NCBI GenBank assembly: GCA_029339195.1
Contig: JAPTJF010000080.1
Location: forward strand, 106,350 to 170,349
Length of the DNA: 64,000 bases
DNA from: Micractinium sp. NFX-FRZ
Taxonomy: Eukaryota; Chlorophyta; Trebouxiophyceae; Chlorellales; Chlorellaceae
Direction of reading: 5' to 3'
Under the pieces are notes generated by a model, which did not search any database, was not told the origin of the DNA, and saw nothing but the letters and a program-made list of their open reading frames with translations. Positions within the stretch are counted from its first letter, which is position 1. The number at the start of each line of letters is the position of its first letter. Positions 32,856-45,672 of this stretch are shown here, piece by piece. Position numbers and translations under genes: made by a program.

Positions 32856-35239
32856 CTACTGCCGCTTTGCCTTGCCGTTGCCCGCCCGGCCAAAGGGCTG
32901 CGGGGTGGCCGCCATGTGGAGGGCCAGCGTCAGCGGGACCAGCAGGTAGGGCAAGTAGAAAGCAGTCACCACGGCAGGCTGGTAGCCGGGCGCTGCACCA
33001 GGAGCCAGGGGAGCCGGGCAGGGGGCAGGGGGCAGGGGGCGGGTTGGTGGGGCGGATAGAAGTTGGGAAGAGGGCACGTGGTGGGTGGAACGGTGGGAGG
33101 GGCGCGCAGGCGCGACACGGGGCAAGGAGATGGCGGCTGCTGGGAGTGGCGCTGCCCGCCCACCTGACTGATGCCCAGCAAGGCTGCCCAGCCAAAGCTC
33201 CCCCTCCGCCCCCCGACCAAGACCTCCCTCCCTCCCTCCCTCTTGCTCCTGCACCCGCCTCTCAGCACCACCCATCGCACCCTGCCTACCGAGGGCCTTG
33301 GCTGCGCCGCTCCCCGCGCTTGCCTCGCCCCACACCTGCCGGCAGACACTGCTAGCACCACCCCCAAGTGCCCCTCCCATGCCCCTCGTCCCCTCACCTG
33401 CGCCCGCCCGCCCGACTGCAGCCAGTAGCGCCACCACCCCGCTTGTCCCTCCCGTGCCCTCGTCCCTCACAAGTGCCCTCGCCCGCCCGCCCAAATGCAG
33501 CGCTACCAACACCCCCGGTTGTGCGCACCGGACAGTGGTCCTTTTCTCAAGCTTGTGCCCCTGCCCACCCGCCCGCCTGCCCGCCCACCCACCGGTGTGT
33601 GCTGCCAGCTCAGCGAGGATAGGCACCATGGTGGCGGTCACAAAGCTGCCGTACAGGATGGCGGGGATGCGGACCCAGTTCTTGCGGGCTGCACAACCAT
33701 GGGAGTGGGGAGGCAACATGGGAGTGGGTTGAGGGGGAGGCAACGCATCAGACAAGGGGGGCGGGGATCGATTCTAGCTACACAAGCACATACAAGGAGA
33801 GGAGGCAGCTGCGGCGGAGGGGAGGGGGCGCAGAAGGCGCAGCTGTGACGGAAGCAGGGGAGGCGTGCGGGGCAGAGGCAGGGCAGGTTGCGCTGACAGG
33901 GTGCCCGGCCGGCGGGCCTGGACGAAGCAGCGGCGGCCGGGGTCGGCGGGACAGTAAGGAGGCATGCTGGGCAGGTAGGCAGGGTGGCTAGGGGCAGACG
34001 CTGCATGCATGCCACCCCAGGCCAGGCTCAGGCGCAAGTCCAGCCCAGGCCGGCGGCTGCTGGGCCCAAGCTGGCTCAGTTCACCCAAGCAAGCAATGCA
34101 ACCTGGCCTGGCCCCTGGCTGACTGCCCTCAAACCCGTGCAAGCGCCTCACGGCTGCCATCAAAGCTAGACCCCAGCCCCCAGCCCCCCAGCTAACTCCC
34201 CGCCAGCCCTTCCCAACCCCTTGAGCTGCCCAGAGGGTGCCCCCAGCAAACCATCCCCATACACCAGCCTGCCAGCAAGCTCCCCCGCCCGCCTGAACCC
34301 GGCCCTCCCGCCCACCTGCCCCAGATCCCTCCCCCCCGCCCGCCTGCCCCAGCACCCGGGCAATAAAAAAGCCAACCCCAGAAGCCAGACCCCCCGCCCA
34401 GCCCCCCTGACCCAGGAATGCATAGGTGGCAACAAAGAAGAAGGGGAGCTGCAGCGCGAGCTCAGAATAGACGAGCGACTTGAACCACAGGGGCAGGCCC
34501 ATCATCTGCACTGGCAGAGGAAGCGGTGCGACAGGCGGCAGAGGAGGAGAGATGAAGGGGCGGAGCACCAGGTTGAGCACACAGGCGTAGGGCGGAGCTG
34601 GGGTGGGCCGGGCGGGACGGGGGGCAGGGGCCGGCTCAGGGCGGCGGCGGGGCCTCCTGTGCGCAGTGGGTGGGGGTGCTCTGTCTTGAGAGCAGGCAGC
34701 CACGTACCCACTCAAGGGTGCTGGAGCGCCTCGTGCAGTGCAGGCTTCTGCGAGCGGTTGCTGCTATGTCGAACAGCACAGGCACTGCCTGGCGTGCCGA
34801 TCCAACTCAACAAGTGCATCCCCCTGAGGAACAGCCACCTCGCCTCCAAGGGCGCGCTCTGCTCAGCCCAGCCGCCGCCCTCAACCAACCCTCACCTCCC
34901 ACCCACCCCAGCCGGTAAGCCCCCAGCCCCAGCCCCCACCCACCAGTGGGTCCTTGTAAGTCTCAAAGTACCATGCCTGCATGTCCTGCGCCGCCTGAGG
35001 GTACCAATGCGCCGGCAGCACTGCACAGGGCACAAGGGAGGTGGCACACGTCAGGCGGCAGCGCCGGCAGCGGCGGCGGCAGCGGCGGGCCATACGCCTT
35101 GCGGGACGCTGCGATGGACACCCAGCAGTGACATGACATTGCCGTCATCAACCTCACCAGCCTGGCTGTCCACAAACAGCGTGATGGGGATGTGGGAGAC
35201 GAAGAACGCCAAGTACAGAGCATACAGGAAGCCGTTCAT
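32856..35239 (-). CDS. TMEM97/EXPERA-family membrane protein (sigma-2 receptor type)
   Basis: Four-helix ER/endolysosomal membrane protein family linked to sterol handling in animals. Exons (transcript order): 35239-35158, 35020-34944, 34505-34412, 33688-33593, 32992-32856; 161 aa. Membrane segments: GFLYALYLAFFVSHIPITLF near residues 3-23; LVYSELALQLPFFFVATYAF; ILYGSFVTATMVPILAEL; VVTAFYLPYLLVPLTLAL. Both acidic sites that matter in the human protein have counterparts: Asp24 in FVDSQA and Asp51 in YKDPL. The tail GRAGNGKAKRQ is basic, as in the family. Length is close to the usual ~170 aa. Function in the alga is inferred only from the family. Confidence 0.92.
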
Positions 35240-35413
35240 TGTGCAAGGTTCTGGGATGAGTTGCAAGCGATCGCCAGGTGCAGGTATGCTCTGAGCTGCC
35301 GTTCCAAAAGTTGCGGAGCGGCGAGGTACATGTGTAGTGCCGCAGCTCGTGCTCGCACTCTCCTGCCGCATGCATTGCGGAGCGCAACGATCCAGAGACA
35401 GTGGTACTGCAGC
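35240..35413. promoter_or_regulatory. Head-to-head promoter region, TMEM97-like / DUF4346-like
   Basis: 174 bp separate the divergent start codons; shared promoter inferred from spacing only. Confidence 0.4.
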
Positions 35414-36499
35414 ATGCTGTGCAGCGGGCGACAGCTTGTGCCAGTGGCGGCGCCCACTGCACCGGCGCGCGCGGCGGCCTGTCAACCGCTTCTTCCTCGC
35501 TTCAGGCCTCGGCACGTGTGTCCGGCAGCAGCGGCAGCACCGACACCGTCGGCAGCAGCGCAGCAGGAGGAGGTGCCGCGGGCCGACGCTGCGCTGGACG
35601 ACCGCCTGTCGCAGCGCCCGCTGCAGCTGGACCCAGCAGGGTACTTCATCATCAAACTGGACCGCGAGGCGGGCGAGCTGGTGGCCGATTTCTACACCAA
35701 CTTCATCAACGAGCAGGGTGAGACAGGAGGCAAGGCGTTTCGTTCGACACTGCCGTGCCAGCGCGCTGCGCCGCCCGCCCCTAACCAGCTGCAGTCTGGC
35801 TTCCCCACCGGCTGCCCTGCACGGCAAGCAGAACGTGTCGGGCAGCCCCGCATGCGCTTGATGTGGCACTGCTTGCTGTCCCACATGCACCACATGCGTT
35901 CATGCCAGCTTCACCGCACAGACCTGGCACTTGCCCCTGCCCTCCACCCCCGCCCTTTAGACCCTTTGGGCGCCTTCGTAATCCTGCTCCCCAGGCCCCC
36001 TGGCCTGCCCTGGCCCGCCCTTGGGGCCACCCCCCCCCGTGACCCTGCCGCCCCCATGCCTTCGTGGCCCCCTGCCAGCTCCTCCGCCGCCACCCCGACC
36101 CTGTCTCCCCCCCGGGTGCCCACCCTCTCCCCACCCGGCCTCCACCGTCCCCGCCAGCGATACAGTCACTCAACCAATCTCCTGCAATCTCAGATTCAAT
36201 CGGCCCCACTGGTCCCCACTCACACCCTCGCCCCCACTGCCCCACCCCGCCTCCCGCCCCCCGCAGGCCTCGCCTGCGACCCGGCCACAGGCGAAGTCAT
36301 TTCTTGCAAGCCCGGCGCCGCCCGCCTGCCGGCGCGCACCTGGAGGGGGCGCACTGCCAAGGCGGTGAGCGTGGAGATCCTGGAAAAAGACCACGGCTTC
36401 CAGCCCTGCACTCATTTGGAGCACGCCAACTACCTTGGGCGGGAGCTGCAGCGGGCAGAGTTTTCCCTGCTCACTGGGCAGGCCTATGTGCAGGACTGA
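35414..36499 (+). CDS. DUF4346-like protein, predicted plastid
   Basis: Exons 35414-35717 and 36267-36499; 178 aa. The first ~50 residues are Ala/Pro/Arg-rich (PTAPARAAACQPLLPRFRPR) and look like a plastid transit peptide. The mature part has LDPAGYFIIKLDREAGELV, then CDPATGEVISC, ARTWRGRTAKAVSVEIL, and ends HLEHANYLGRELQRAEFSL with YVQD at the C-terminus. This matches my recollection of the cyanobacterial/plastid DUF4346 pattern (LDxxGYFxIxxDRxxGxxxA ... GRTAKE ... LDHAAYLGRE); no biochemical role is known to me. Alternative upstream Met codons exist; this one begins the leader. Confidence 0.75.
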   Translation: MLCSGRQLVPVAAPTAPARAAACQPLLPRFRPRHVCPAAAAAPTPSAAAQQEEVPRADAALDDRLSQRPLQLDPAGYFIIKLDREAGELVADFYTNFINEQGETGGKAFRSTLPCQRAAPPAPNQLQSGFPTGCPARQAERVGQPRMRLMWHCLLSHMHHMRSCQLHRTDLALAPALHPRPLDPLGAFVILLPRPPGLPWPALGATPPRDPAAPMPSWPPASSSAATPTLSPPRVPTLSPPGLHRPRQRYSHSTNLLQSQIQSAPLVPTHTLAPTAPPRLPPPAGLACDPATGEVISCKPGAARLPARTWRGRTAKAVSVEILEKDHGFQPCTHLEHANYLGRELQRAEFSLLTGQAYVQD

Positions 36500-38609
36500 C
36501 TGTGCACCGGGCCTGTGCTGTGGAGCGGCTCCAGCTGCTAGCATGCCCGCCCGCCGGCCGGCCGGCCGGCTCGCTCACCCACCGCATGCAGCGCACCGCC
36601 TGGCCGACCGGCGGGCCTGGCTGCGGTGGGGTGACGTCCGATTGATTCAATGAGTGGAGTGCTCACTGCCCGTGTCTTTTCGCCCCTGTACCAACCAAAC
36701 TGCGCCTTCCCTTTCAGTTTTATGCCCTGCCTTCATTGCCTGCTCTTGGCTCGAACCTCCTGCTCCCGCCCCGATCCCTTCACCTCTGCTGGGCTGCCTA
36801 CAGGGGCGCGCATTGCGCCGCCTGCCTCCTGCCCTTTCCTGCCCCCAGCTTGCCCCTCCCTGCGCTCCCCGCCCACATGCTGCTGCTCTCCCGCCGCTCT
36901 TGCTGCCCTCCTCCACGCTAGTTTGCATGCAAGGAATGTGCTGCCTCGAGAAATGTCACAGCATACCATGCACATGCATGCACACACGACAGGCAGGGAA
37001 GGAGGGGAGGCAGCCAATGGGCGGACCTGGTCCCTCAGGTTGAGAGAGGCGCGCCACCTTGTGGAAAGCGGTGGAAAGGTGATGCACTCTGTGCCGTCCG
37101 ACATGTCATGCAGCTGCCCGCCGACAGGCTGCGGCCGTGCTCCAATGTTGCTCCTGCGGCGGGGACAGAGGGATGTAGGGGGCCTTCAATGTACTTGTGA
37201 AGGCACCTTTCGCAGCACGAGATGGAAAGATGTGTGGGTAAAGGCATGCTGAATCCCTCGCTTGACGGGAGAGAGGCACGTCTTGGACAGGCGGGCATGG
37301 GGGAACGCAGCTGCACGGGCAGCTTGCCTGCAGTGGTACTGTCCGGCTGGCGAGCGCACGCCTCGCTGGCATCCTGCTGGCAGCCCAAAGGGCCCATGCC
37401 TTGAGTTTATTGGGCGGACATGTGGCGAGAAAGGGCAGCATGCTGCAGAAACGCTTCAAAGGTTTCTCGGGACCCACTCACAGAGCTGTGCAGAAGCTGG
37501 GGCACCCTCACAGCTGGCAGCTTCCGCCCGACTGCCCGCCAAGCTGCCACACCTGCACCTTTCACGCCGGGGCCCCTATGGCGCCTCTGCTGGGCTCTAG
37601 CTGGATGGTTTCAAACGCTGTTTACAGGGAATCGAACACCTGCTGGAGAGGTTTGGAGGGCAGGGCCGGTGCATGCACACAGGCAGTGGTACCGTGCACG
37701 CCAGCGTAGAGTGTGGTGGTGCGCCAACTCCTGCCGCGGGCACCTGCGGGCAGTGCTGATTTGGGGATGGGCAGCTGAAGCTGGGCAACTACACTGGATG
37801 CTATTGAATGCCAGGAAAAGTTGCGAGCTTTGACGTCTCGGGATGTGCAGAAGCTGCCAGGGCCCCCAGCTTCAGGGCCCCTGCATAAGGAACTGCCGAA
37901 TTGCTAAACGTGGTAGAAAGGGGCCAGGCCACGTCGGCTGGCCTCTCGCCTTTGCTACTTCCCACGTGCACTGGACCCCTCGGTCCATATTTCCTCTTAA
38001 CCTTTGGGCGTTCCGGCCTCAGTTTCAGCCGGGTTCCGCGCGCAGGCTCCACCCGACACCGGCATAGAACCCCACTCAAACGGTAAGCACCCAGCACCCG
38101 TCACTTGCGGCCTCCGACAGGCCGTGCATGCCTTAGGGACGTTTGTTGGGAGAGTGTCAGCACTTGCAAGCTTTGGGGCGACCGGGGCGGCCAAACACGC
38201 AGTGCCGCAATGCCCTAGCTGTCCGCCGCTCCGAGATTGCGGCCCACGCCGCCCTGCCGCTGCCCTTCCAAGCTTGTAATAGCTCTTTGGGCCGCTTGAC
38301 CCGCGCTGCCGTGCGATACGCTGTCGGGCAGGGACCAGGTCCTTGGTGCAGCGGTGCCCCCTGGCTCCCCGTATGCACGGCCCCGCCGCTCACAGCTGCT
38401 GCCCTGCAATGCATGGGGTCCCTTGCCCAGGCCAAGTACCCCTCTAGCCACTCCAGTCACCCCAGCAACCCCGCCAAACCCTGCACCCCACAGCCGCTCC
38501 TAGAGTGCCCCCCGTTCCCCACGCCAGCGCTCCCCGCTCCCGCCCACACCCTCCACCCGTACCTCCCTCTTGCTGCAGGCAGTCCTACAGCCGGCAGCCA
38601 GCACCCACC
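36500..38609. other. 2.1-kb intergenic region
   Basis: Both flanking genes read rightward. It contains a CCGG repeat at about 36551-36572, a C/T-rich stretch, and scattered short open frames without family motifs or good splice structure. It presumably holds the DUF4346-like 3'UTR and the permease promoter or 5'UTR introns. I see no supported gene. Confidence 0.5.
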
Positions 38610-41600
38610 ATGGGCATCATGCCGCAGTTTGAGAAGCGGTCCACCAAGGAGTGGCTGCTTGGCTCTTATGACTACGTGAGTGACACAAAGGGCGGGGCTG
38701 CCTGCCCAGCGCCGGAAGGGGATGCACACCCGGCCGCCAGCATGGGCGCTCATGGGCGCCTGCCTGCACCCGCCTCCCTGCACCTGCCTGCCTGCCCTCC
38801 ACGCTGGCTTGGCTCCACAGCCGCCAGCGCACCACTGCCCCGCACCGCCCCCGCCCGCCCCCTTAGGCCAGCTCAGCGCCCCGCCTCCCTGCACCTGCCC
38901 CCCTCCTGTACCCCCTGCAGAAATACCTGTGCACCCCCCAGTGGCCCTTCAAGTCGACCAAGCGTGACCCCCCGCAGTTCTTTGCCGTCGATGCATGGCT
39001 CGGCATGTGAGCGCCCCAACCCTCCTCACCTGCCTTGCCCAGCCCCCACTGCCCCCTGGCACTGTGCCGCCGTGTGCCGAACTGCCTGGCACGCTGTACC
39101 GCCGCCGGCTGCTCTGCCTGCACCTGTGCCACGTGTCAGCACCGGCTGTGTGTGTGTGTGTGTGTGCGTGCATTCCTCACAGGTGCTCCTGCTGTGCGCT
39201 TGCACCCTTCTTACAACCCACTCAACGTCTTGCACGGTGCCTGCCTGCCTGCCTGCAGCTTCACCGCGAGCATCATGGGGCTGCAGCACGCCCTGGCCAT
39301 GATTGGAGGTGGGTGACCTGGCGACAACGACAACACACGCACATACATACACAGCGCGCCTGCCTGGGAGTGCAACCGGCTGCCAGCGCACCGCACCACA
39401 CTTGGCCGCCCTGCCTCGCCCCTGCCACCCGCACGCAGCCTGACGTGTCAGACATCCCATGTGCTCCTCCTGTTTGTGCGTCAACCCGCAGGCCTCATCA
39501 CCCCCGCCACCCTCATCGGTGCCCTGGCATTCAACGATAAGACCCTCTCCCTGTCCGAGGCCCAGAGCATGCAGCAGTGTGAGTGGCAGGCAGGCCCTGG
39601 GTGCATGCAACTGTTTGGCAAACGCAAACACGCTCACACGCACAGCCACCTGCCCGGGTGCCCAGGCAGGGCAGCGGGGTGGGCGGGGGGAGAGGAGGCT
39701 CCCACTGGGCGTGCACAGCATGGCCACATGCATGCCTGTGTGGGCATACCCCCTTTCCCTTCCTCACCTCGTGGCCAGCCCCCTCACTACCCCACTTTTT
39801 CATTTCCTGAACTGCAGACCTGATCTCGTCCTCCCTGATCATCTGCGGCATCACCACCGCCGTCCAAGTCACCGGCTTCCGGCTGCCCCTCGGCCGCCAG
39901 CTGGGCGCGGGCATTCTGTCTGTGATGGGCGTCTCGTTCACCACCGTCTCCATTGCCATCTCTGTGATTACGACCATGATGAACGATGGGTACACCTTCA
40001 CCGATGCCTACGGCAAGCTGGTCGGCACCGTGGGTGAGTGGCGCACCTAGTGGCATGAGCACGACGCCACATAGGCGGGCAGGCAGTGTGCCATGCACAG
40101 TTCGCCCTGCGCCCCTGCCTGCCCTGCCCCGCCCACTTGCCACCTGCCCGCCCCTCTGAGGAACCCCACCCCCCGTGTCTGCGCCTCACCCCTGCATCCC
40201 CCTCCCGCCTCGCCTCTGCCCACCCCGCCCGCCCGCTCTCCCTCCCCTGCAGCCCTGTGCGGCCTCATCCCCGTCGCCATCTCCTTCCTCCCCATTGCCG
40301 CCATCCGCAAGGTCTTCCCGCCAATTGTGTGCGGCATCACCATTGTCCTGATTGGCATCTACCTGGCCGGCAAGGGCATGGCCAACTGGGGCGGCGGCGC
40401 CTTCTGCGGAGACAACTGTGAGCAAGCCCCACCCTGCCTGCCTTCTTGGTGGCAGCGGCTTTTCTGTGCGCGCACTGCAGGGGATGTTTGCTGGGTCTGT
40501 GGACAACACTGGATGGTGATTCACACACACCACCCCATCCAAACATTGTTGGGTGCAGACAAGGGTCTGGACGGCAAGCCCCTCGGCTCCTGCACCTTCA
40601 CAAACGCCACCACCGGTGCAACCCAGGAGCTCCCCTCATGGTGAGGCCCCCATGTGCCTGCTGTGCTGTGCCTGCTGTGGGCCATGCTTGCGTGCCGTGC
40701 CCCGCCAACGCCTGCCCGCCCGCATGCCGCCGGCGGTCCCCTGCTGCCGCCTGCCCACTCACTCTCTCTCTCTTGTTCTCGCTGCCTTCAAGCCACACCT
40801 GCACGCCTGCCTGCTCACCCGCTCACTCTTGTTCCCACCCGCAGCTACACCCCCAAGATCTTCCCCGTCACCTGCGCCGGCAACGGCGACGTCAAGCTGC
40901 CCTTTGGCTCCCCCGAGTATGTGGGCCTCGGCTTCTCCGTCTTTGCCTGCCTGATCATCATCGAGCTCTTTGGCTCCCCCTTCCTGCGCAACTGCTCCGT
41001 CATCATCGCCCTGCTGTTCGGTGAGCGCGAAAGCAGTATGTTCAGGGCGGGTGTGGGTGCAGAGGGCGCCTGCGGGGGAGCGGGTGCGTGGGCGAAGAGA
41101 GTGCTTTTGGGAAGGCGCGGCGGGGACAGCCGGGGGTTCGACTACACACGGGCGCGCGCGGCGTGCCCGGCCGGGCTGCCAGCCCTCCCGCCTGCGCCTT
41201 CCTCACCGCGCCCCCGCCCCTGCCCCCTGCTCTGGCCCCCCCTGCAGGCTACATGATTGCAGCCGTCACCTCCCACGACGGCAAATCTTACGTCACCACC
41301 AAGCAGATTGACGCCGCCCCCGCCATCACCTTCCTGTGGACCAAGAGCATCGCCTTTGGCATCTATGCCCCCGTCATCCTGCCTCTGTGAGTGTGTGTGG
41401 GGGGCGTCGGCAGGCGGGGGGCGTGCCGCGTGCTTGTGCCCGGAGCGTGATCAATCACAGAACTGAATACACGGCTTCAACAGCAGCCATGATGCATGCC
41501 CCGCTGCTCCTGCAGGGATGCCTAGCTGCTCCCCCAACCCACCTCCCCTCGCTGCACTGCCAGCTGACCCGCCAGCTGGCGCCGCCCCTCTCGGCCCCCC

Positions 41601-43810
41601 CCGCAGGTGCATCATCTTCTGCATCACCTCTATTGAGACTGTGGGTGACGTGGCGGCCACGGAGGAGGCGTCCTACATCAACACTGAGGGCGTGCACCAC
41701 GACCGCCGCATCCGCGGAGCCCTGCTGAACGACGGTGCGTGCGTGCGTGGGGTTAAGTGGGTGGGGTGCCTGGCCGTGCTGCCCTCCTGCCTGCCGTCTG
41801 GGCATGTGTGCCCTGCCGCCGCACCGTGGCGCCTCGTCAGGGTGCTGCGGCTGGGGGGCACCTACCTGTGGTCCCTCTTGGGCTTTGGATTCGAGTCGGA
41901 GCCCCGGGCATCAAAGCTGCGCAGGCAGAGGCAGCACGGCAGGGGCCCCCTTCCCTCCACCCCGTCCCGCCCGCCCACCCTGCCCCCTCGTCTCCCTCTC
42001 CCCCCTGCAGGCCTCTCTTCCATCTTCTCCGGCCTGGGCACCTCCCTCCCCCTCACCACCTTTGCCCAGAACAACGGAGTCATCGCTCTCACCGCCGTGG
42101 CTTCGCGCCAGGCCGGCTGGGCCTGCGCCTTCTGGCTCTTCCTCTTTGGCATCATCGGCAAGTTCGGAGCCTTCTTCGCCACCATCCCCAACTGGTGAGC
42201 GAGTTTTGTGTTTTTTTTTTCTCGCCACCATCCCCAAGGGCGAGCCAGCTGCATGAGCTGCTCCCGTGCTGTCCCCCATGCCCCTGCCCTCCGCCGCAGC
42301 GTGCTGGGCGGCACGCCCGCCACCCATGGTTGTAGCTTGCCATGTGTCTCGCTCTTGCCTTACCATGTGCCCCCCTGCGTTCACTGCCCCGCAGCGTGCT
42401 GGGCGGCATGACCACCTTCCTGTTTGCCAACGTCATTGCCTCGGGCATCAAGATCATCTCCAACGTGCACCTGAACCGCCGCAACCGGTGGGTGGCTGGG
42501 CGGCGCACGGCACGCCAGGGTGGCACAGGGCATGCACTGCAGGGCGCTGCGGGCGCCAGGGCCGGCCGCCCCTGCCCCTGCTCTTGCCCTGCCTGCGGCG
42601 GCGTGTGCCGGCGGTGTCTCTTTGCTGCTGCCTCCTCTTCCCGGCCCTCGCCGTCCGGCCGGCCTCACAGAGACTCCCGGCCAGTCAGTGGCTCACAAAC
42701 TTTCGCCTCGACTTGGCACTTTTGTTGCAGGTTCATCATTGCCTGCTCCATGGGCGTGGGCATCGGCGTGACTGCCTACCCCCAGTGGGCCAGCACCGCC
42801 CTGTGGCCCTGCACCGACTGCAGCACCGGCCTCAAGTCCCTGCGCGACGCCGTCATCCTCATCCTCTCCTCCGGCCTCACGTGAGCGCCAGCCAGCCACA
42901 TCACGGCCAGCGGATGCGTGCTAGCGCCAGCAGCGGCGCACCAGCTCGTGTGCAAAGCCCAGGGGAGGGGCAGGCTGGCCGCCCCCCATGACTGATCTAG
43001 CAAAGGCTGTGCTTTCGTTGCGCCGTGCTGACCCCTCCCCTCCTCCCTCTTCCCCCCACCTTTTGTGCAGCATCGGCGCCATCCTGTCGTGCCTGCTCAA
43101 CCTGCTGCTGCCCAACGAGAAGGCGCTGGTGAGCCTGCCGCGCTGCGCCTGCTGAGCCTGCCTGCTCGACCTGCTGGCGCCTCGCCAAGCGTGCTGCACG
43201 ATTGCCCGCCTGCCTGCGCTGGCCCTCCACCCTTTCCCCTTGAAGCCCTGGACCCGTAGCCATGTCGCGGCTTCCAGCTTCTAACAATGGCCCCGCTCTT
43301 TGACCCTATGGCGCCCATACAACGCGACAGGTGGTCCCCGCCCCCTCCACCAAGGGCAACATCTCCGACCTGGACTCTGAGCCCACGGTGCACTTTGAGA
43401 ACGACAGCGGCGACGACAGCGTGGCGCCCAAGCCCCAGGCAATGGAGCTCTCAAAGGTGGGTGGGGCCGCCCCGCCCTGTGGCTTGCCGAACTCGAGCTG
43501 GACGGCCGCCCGCCTCCCCCGTGCTCGCTCGCTCGCTCGCTCGCTCGAGATGGTTGTCACGGGCTTGGGGCGCGCTGTGGGGACGGGGAATGCCCAGGCT
43601 GCCCCGGGCCGATTTTGGGTGTGCTGGCAGCGAGGCAGGGAGGCAGGTTCTTGGGTGGCAGGGAGGTGAGGGAACTCCAACAATGGGTGGCTCGGGGTTT
43701 CTGGGCGGGGCTGCGCGCTCACCAACGGCGGGGCCTCTCACCGCTCATTGCTGAGGTGTCCTCCCCCGTGCCTCTGCTGCCCGCGACTGCAGTCGAGCAA
43801 CGCTGTCTGA
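38610..43810 (+). CDS. NCS2-family nucleobase (xanthine/uric acid-type) permease
   Basis: Plasma-membrane proton-coupled purine transporter of the nucleobase-cation symporter-2 family (UapA/UapC type). Exons: 38610-38675, 38921-39006, 39259-39308, 39492-39578, 39818-40033, 40253-40417, 40559-40640, 40845-41020, 41248-41386, 41607-41734, 42011-42194, 42395-42487, 42731-42880, 43071-43128, 43331-43456, 43793-43810 (607 aa). The signature QNNGVIALTAVASRQAG is present, preceded by SIETVGDVAATEEAS, the substrate-site helix of fungal UapA. Other membrane segments include SIMGLQHALAMIGG, GITTAVQVTGFRLPLG and ALCGLIPVAISFLPI. An extracellular loop (GSCTFTNATTG, PSCYTPKIFPVTCAGNGD) has several Cys and a possible N-glycosylation site. 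The tail is acidic and cytosolic. Substrate among xanthine, urate and uracil is not decidable here. Confidence 0.94.
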
Positions 43811-45672
43811 AGGCCGCCGGCATCCTGGTGGCTGAAGACCCCTGGGCATGATCCAACCCAGGGCGGGCGCATGCCGCGCCAGCTGCAGCCCGCCCGCCCC
43901 GCCCCACCTTGCCTGCCACATGCACCGCCCCCAAACCCAACTGCGTGCAACTTCACGGAACCCAACATGAGCACCGCTGCCAACCCCCGCACCTACACTC
44001 AGCATCCACCGCCCTTCCTTGCCCGCCCCCCTGCCCGCCACCCATGCCCTCGTGCCGCCCCTCTCTCCTGAGCAGTAACAATCCCTTCTGCAGCATTCCC
44101 ACACCCCTCTTTCTGATGCACGCACAGCGACCCGCCGCACCTCCTCTGCCCTGAGGTCCACGGCTCGCTAGCCCCATGCTTCAGTTTGTAGTGCGTTGAG
44201 CTGCCATCAATGTATTAATGACGCACCCCCGCGCCTGCTTTCCCCCGTAGTTTTTCATCCCACTCCTATGCACCACCTTATTTTTTCAGCCCACCTCTGC
44301 GCCCCCTCTTGGTCCTCTCACTGCGTGCCCTGGCGCGCAATCCACCAAATCGCTTACCCCCTGACCCTCCTGCCCTGCCCGTTTCGTCCCCCCCCCCCCC
44401 GCCCGCGTGATGTCCCCTGCTGTACGCTGGCACACCATGATGCCCCCTCTCCCCGCCTCCACCCCAAGCGCCCCACAACCCCTTAGCGCTGTTGTTGTAC
44501 GTGCCCCCCAATTCTCCTCCCGCGCCAGCCAGCAGAGGGCTGTTTGCCCACTGTGCACAATGTAACCGCCCCACCCCATCTTTGAACAGGCCGCGAGCAC
44601 ACCGCTCTGTGCCCTGCCACCAAGGTCCTGCCACCTGGCCAGGGGCGCACTGTGGCACCCTTGCGATTCCAAGCGCTGACGCAGCAAGCAACGGCGGGAG
44701 CAGCTGCAGGGACGGTTGGCGCCTGTGCGGTGCGCGCTGCTCATGCCGGTGGTGTTGGGTCGCCCAGCTGGTTGAAAGACGGAGTTGGGCTTGCGTGCCT
44801 GGTTTGGGCTGCACAGCTGTTGGTGGTGGTGGGACGGGAACACGGTGTGCGCAACGGCGGGGACGGCAGGCGGTGGACTGCTGCTGCCACAGACGCAGTC
44901 TTTGTTGTTCGGCGTGGGTTGTTCGCATCGCCGCCGCTCCACTCCGCCTCTCTGCCCCTACTCCCGGCCCCTGACATGCGCTGTTGCCACGCGCATCAGG
45001 GTGCTGCATGCACTGCTCGAACATGTGTCCCAGTTGTGCTCCTCTTACGCAAGTTCTGATTGCCAGCTCCTGCCGAAGATGCACCCAGTCTTTTCTCCTT
45101 CCCATTTGCCAATCCATCCCCGTCCCGAGCCATGTCCACTGTCTTTTCAAGCCCTGGCAGCACCCAGCTAGGTGAGAGCGCCCCATGGCCATCCTCAGGT
45201 GTCCTTCTTGCCTTCCCCACTTCCACTATTTCCGTTCGTGTTTCGCGCCATTGAAATTGATCGGCTCTAAGAGCTGGTGTTGTGTATTGCACGTGAATCT
45301 GCTTTTGAAAGGAGGAGACGGTCCGCCGGCCCGCCGGCGGCTTGGCTGCAACGTGTCAGGAATGCTTTGAGGCACCGCTTTGCTCCACGAACTGCCTTGA
45401 CAGTCTAACTTTGCAACATGCAATCGCACCTGCTTGATGGGTGACCCGTTCTGCAGATTTGGCCAGAGCAGGCTGGCAATTTCGCCGCCGCCACCGGCAC
45501 TGCCTGCGGACGCTTTGCATGCTGGGCGGCCGCGTCTGTGCCGCCTCGGGCGGCCCCCGCCGCGCTGCCGCGCAAATCCTCGTTCCCTACGGAACTATCC
45601 AGCAGCCTTCAACACGTTCTTAGTGGCTCCGAGGCGCTGCGGGTGAAGCTGCGCCCGTCTGTTGATTGGCGA
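43811..45672. other. Intergenic region between permease and MscL
   Basis: 1.9 kb. It holds the permease 3'UTR, a long C-rich stretch with an uninterrupted C run (about 44388-44401), and the MscL promoter. No supported gene on either strand. Confidence 0.5.
44561..44565 (+). terminator. TGTAA polyadenylation signal, permease
   Basis: The motif lies 750 bp after the permease stop. It is distant, so a long 3'UTR or another signal is possible. Confidence 0.3.

Noticed and set aside
42292..42318. First CGTGCTGGGCGGC after a CAG acceptor as the real permease exon
   Set aside because: It leads to ACGCCCGCC rather than the membrane segment. The second copy at 42395 continues with GGMTTFLFANVIASG, which fits the family.
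44278..45192. 304-codon minus-strand open frame between permease and MscL
   Set aside because: Composition follows C-rich flanking DNA, no family motif or splice structure is seen, and it overlaps the probable permease 3'UTR.
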